Below, piece after piece: positions 61,440 through 64,000 of a stretch of 64,000 nt of DNA. Position 1 is the first letter of the stretch. Every line of letters begins with the position of its first letter. The notes below the pieces were generated by a model. It worked only from the letters and a program-made list of their open reading frames with translations. It ran no database searches and was not told where the DNA came from. Made by a program: the position numbers and the translations under genes. Source of the stretch: Sisyra terminalis (taxonomy: Eukaryota; Arthropoda; Insecta; Neuroptera; Sisyridae); the NCBI GenBank assembly GCA_958496175.1, contig OY292274.1, forward strand, positions 32,465,482 to 32,529,481, in the 5' to 3' direction.

Positions 61440-62878
61440 TATTTTAATAATTTCGATTCCTTTTTCTTAAGTAAAAGTAATGCTCATATTTTAAAAATGT
61501 ACTTAATGAATTGGAGATAATGTAATAATAAATAAATAAAAACAGATCGTAAGAAAATGCGTTTGTATTTGTTTGAAAATAACTTATTATTTAATTAAAC
61601 AATTGCTATTTTTTTTAAAAAAACATTAACAATTGATTCAGTAATCTATCCCCCCTCATCCTCTGGAAATATAGTTCGTAATTATTTAGAAATTGTAGAG
61701 CCAATAGATTGAAAAAAATAAAAGAAACAAAAAGATATTACTATTTTTTCCGTATGTTTGTTTTGATAGCTTATAGAAATTTTTCCACCTTTAAAAATAC
61801 AAAATTAAATTTTTGAACATTAAAAAAATAAATCTTTTCAGTTTTTGTTCCACCTCTAATGGTTAGAAATTAAAAAAAAATGTAACCATAGCGAATTTAG
61901 GTGTTTTATTTCTATTTGTTTTGCAAAAATCATTATTACTATTTTTATCAGTTGGTCTAAAAGATGTCAAAATTTGCCATTCTCGAGCGAATTTTTTTTT
62001 TTGCTAAAACTTATAATTGCTAACATATTGTATTTGCAATCGAAAAATAAAGGTATACAAAAATGAATGAGTACAATTTATCTAAAAATTAAAAAAAAAT
62101 GACCCAAATCGAACTAGTAGTTAAACTTCAATTGATTTAACCTTGAATGGACAGACAGACAGACATATTTTAAATCAGTTAATAAAATTATTGATTGAAA
62201 AAAAAAACATAAAAGATATATCAAAATTTTTGATTTTCATACTGTAAGGTCTTCTAGATATATTTAAAAATAGACCCTTTATAATTCCAATCACTAATTT
62301 TTTGGCTACTTATAGAAAATGACTCAAGGGATCCTTGTTATTGGTCATTTTGGGACCAGTAGGTGAAGTTTTCTGTAAGTGAACTTTCAGAAACGTATAA
62401 GTTTTTAGATCTTTGCCTTAGTCACACATAAAACGAATTAATAATATAGCTTCAAGAAATTGATTATGGTGTTTTAATTGATAACAATTTCTTAAATATT
62501 TATATACACTTTTTTAGTTATAGTATTTTAACTTTGACCTGGGAACCTAATATTCGTTGCAAAATTAAGTAGGATTAGAGATGCCTTTTTCGTCAATTAT
62601 GTAGCACTTGGAGTGCTTCTAAGCATAGAGAATCATTGTAACCAAAATGTACACTTATGATATGGTGTGATTGAAAAATATAAAGCCTTCCGATGTTTCC
62701 CGAGCACACTCAAACACCCATTGCGCAAACGGAAATGATGTCATATCAATTGGTGTTCTTACGTGTTGCGTTTTATTGGAAAATATCGGAAAAAATCGTC
62801 GCTATATGACGTCACAGTCATAGCTCTTATTTATGATTGGTAAATTGAGACTTTGAAGCAGTTCATGTTTTTTAAGGT

Positions 62879-63060
62879 TTAACCCGTTTTTGCCCAGTGT
62901 TCTAATATAGGAACATCTTGAAAAACTCGTATTATAGCAAAACAAATAAAGAAAAAAATTAAAAAATATTATTTATCATATAGGTAACACAATGATTTGT
63001 TGACCTTATTTTAAATTTAAATAAAAATTGAGTAAAAATGGGTTTAGGTTTTACCATTAG
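62879..63060. mobile_element. Possible piggyBac-like MITE
   Basis: TTAA followed by CCCGTTTTTGCCCAGTG at the left; AAAAATGGGTTTAGG at about 63036-63050 is a weak inverted counterpart with a decayed target site (TTTA). Confidence 0.3.
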
Positions 63061-63942
63061 GATTCAATAAAGGGTCAGTGCTTGGCTGCGGACAAAATTG
63101 TGTTAATGTTAATTACTTTATCAAAAAAATACCTAATATAACCAATAAAACCCATATATCCAAGTAAAGAAATACTGAAAACTCATGAATTAGAGATTCC
63201 ACATCGTTCAAAGCTTCAATCTGTCTCGTCAATGTTAAATTAAAGATTTAACATTCTTCAATTTTTCAATCAAGAAAGTTAACAAAGGTAAATGAGTACT
63301 ATAAATAATGGAAGTAAGAATGTAAGAATCCATCGCTATCCGCTCTGCAACTATCATTACATAATTCACGCGAATAGTCTCTTAACAACGCCATCATTAA
63401 GAAATATATATTTAAAAATTGATATAAGAAATATTTATTTTCTTGTTGGTATTTTGAATCATCCTACCCCATATTTCCCAAATTCTAAATTTCATAATTA
63501 ACCTATTGTATTCCTAAGCACAAAAATTCAGATAAAATCAAAACATCGAATTTAAATTTAACACGTACTTTCTACAATGCTTTCTAATACTTCACTATTC
63601 CTGAAATCCTTATTCAAATGCATACAAACTCTTGGGCTCATTATATACAAAACTAGACTAAGTCTAATTGTAACATTGATGACAACTACCTACTTATTTT
63701 GCGTTGTAAAGTTAATTATTTTCTATATGTTAATTGTTTAACAAACAATCAATTTATCACAACAATAAATGTATTAAGAGCAATTATATTTCCTTCATAG
63801 TGATATATTAAGTTGGTATTTTTATTCACGCATTCGTGGATATTGCTTTATTTTCGGTAATTAAGTAAACTTTGATTGTTTTTTCATCTAAATTAAAACC
63901 TACTTAAAAGAAATTAACTTATTCGTGAAAAACTTGTATAGG

Positions 63943-64000
63943 GGAGACCGGGTACAAAAGTAACAATTTGTACTTTTACCTTGATTTCTAGCTGGGTGTT
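63943..64000. mobile_element. Possible transposon terminus at the window edge
   Basis: GGGGAGACCGGGTACAAAAG is GC-richer than its surroundings and looks like a terminal repeat of a DNA element entering from the right. A faintly similar AGGGGGGAACAAAAGTAATG lies at 1571. Confidence 0.2.

Larger units (their letters stand above)
61442..64000. other. Intergenic DNA, no gene seen
   Basis: Low-complexity A/T sequence with an (ACAG)n LINE-like tail at 62150, the possible piggyBac-like MITE, and a GC-richer patch at 62695-62825 (ATATGACGTCACAG) of repeat character. Confidence 0.5.

Noticed and set aside
1..64000. CRISPR array or bacterial-type system
   Set aside because: No regularly spaced direct repeats; repeats are dispersed, inverted and eukaryotic in type, and genes have introns.

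Overview
The window looks like nuclear DNA of an insect. It is strongly A+T rich (about three quarters by eye), coding islands are tiny and separated by very long introns, and the intergenic and intronic DNA carries fossils of mariner, hAT, piggyBac-like, pogo-like, Penelope-like, LTR and tRNA-derived SINE elements. The order cannot be fixed from the sequence alone. No bacterial-type operon, CRISPR array, rRNA gene or intact tRNA gene was seen.

Two protein-coding genes are supported, both on the minus strand. (1) At 51.1-55.1 kb there is a complete C2H2 zinc-finger gene with four coding exons and consistent splice sites and phases. It has one finger plus a cluster of four at the N-terminus, and an Ikaros/Hunchback-type finger pair at the C-terminus. 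Two neighbouring exons (42 and 268 nt) begin with the same peptide HGIDLDNPG, and the 42-nt one can be kept or skipped in frame. A GC-richer segment at 59.5-59.9 kb may hold its promoter and 5' untranslated exon. (2) From 47.5 kb to beyond the left edge lies the 5' part of liprin-beta (PPFIBP family). A first coding exon at 47.4 kb carries the family's N-terminal MLEAALLQMDGII motif and joins in phase to a second exon at 8.0-8.2 kb across a 39-kb intron. Two further ATG-bearing exons in that intron (38.9 and 25.8 kb) also end in phase 1 with good donors, so the gene probably has three alternative starts. The rest of liprin-beta (coiled coils, SAM domains) lies left of the window.

Layout from left to right. 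0-8 kb: intron with a 589-bp hAT MITE. 8.0-8.2 kb: liprin-beta exon 2. 8.6-13.8 kb: inverted-repeat elements, hAT MITEs, a SINE and a mariner transposase fossil. 15-25.6 kb: LTR fragments, SINEs, a hAT-like pair and a coding-like fragment at 18.0 kb. 25.8 kb: candidate alternative exon. 26.2-26.6 kb: near-perfect 160-bp palindrome. 26.6-37.9 kb: several repeat families, a nested hAT/piggyBac-like pair and a second large hAT MITE. 38.9 kb: candidate exon with a CpG-rich promoter-like segment. 40.9-41.8 kb: pogo-like TIR element. 47.4 kb: liprin-beta exon 1. 51-55 kb: zinc-finger gene. 60.5-61.4 kb: decayed mariner.

The most unusual signal is a recurrent RNA-like module found six times, in at least three repeat families: a short hairpin with an A/T-rich loop followed by GAAACG. 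In five copies the stem sequence differs between families but stays complementary. It resembles the hammerhead-like motif of Penelope-like elements.
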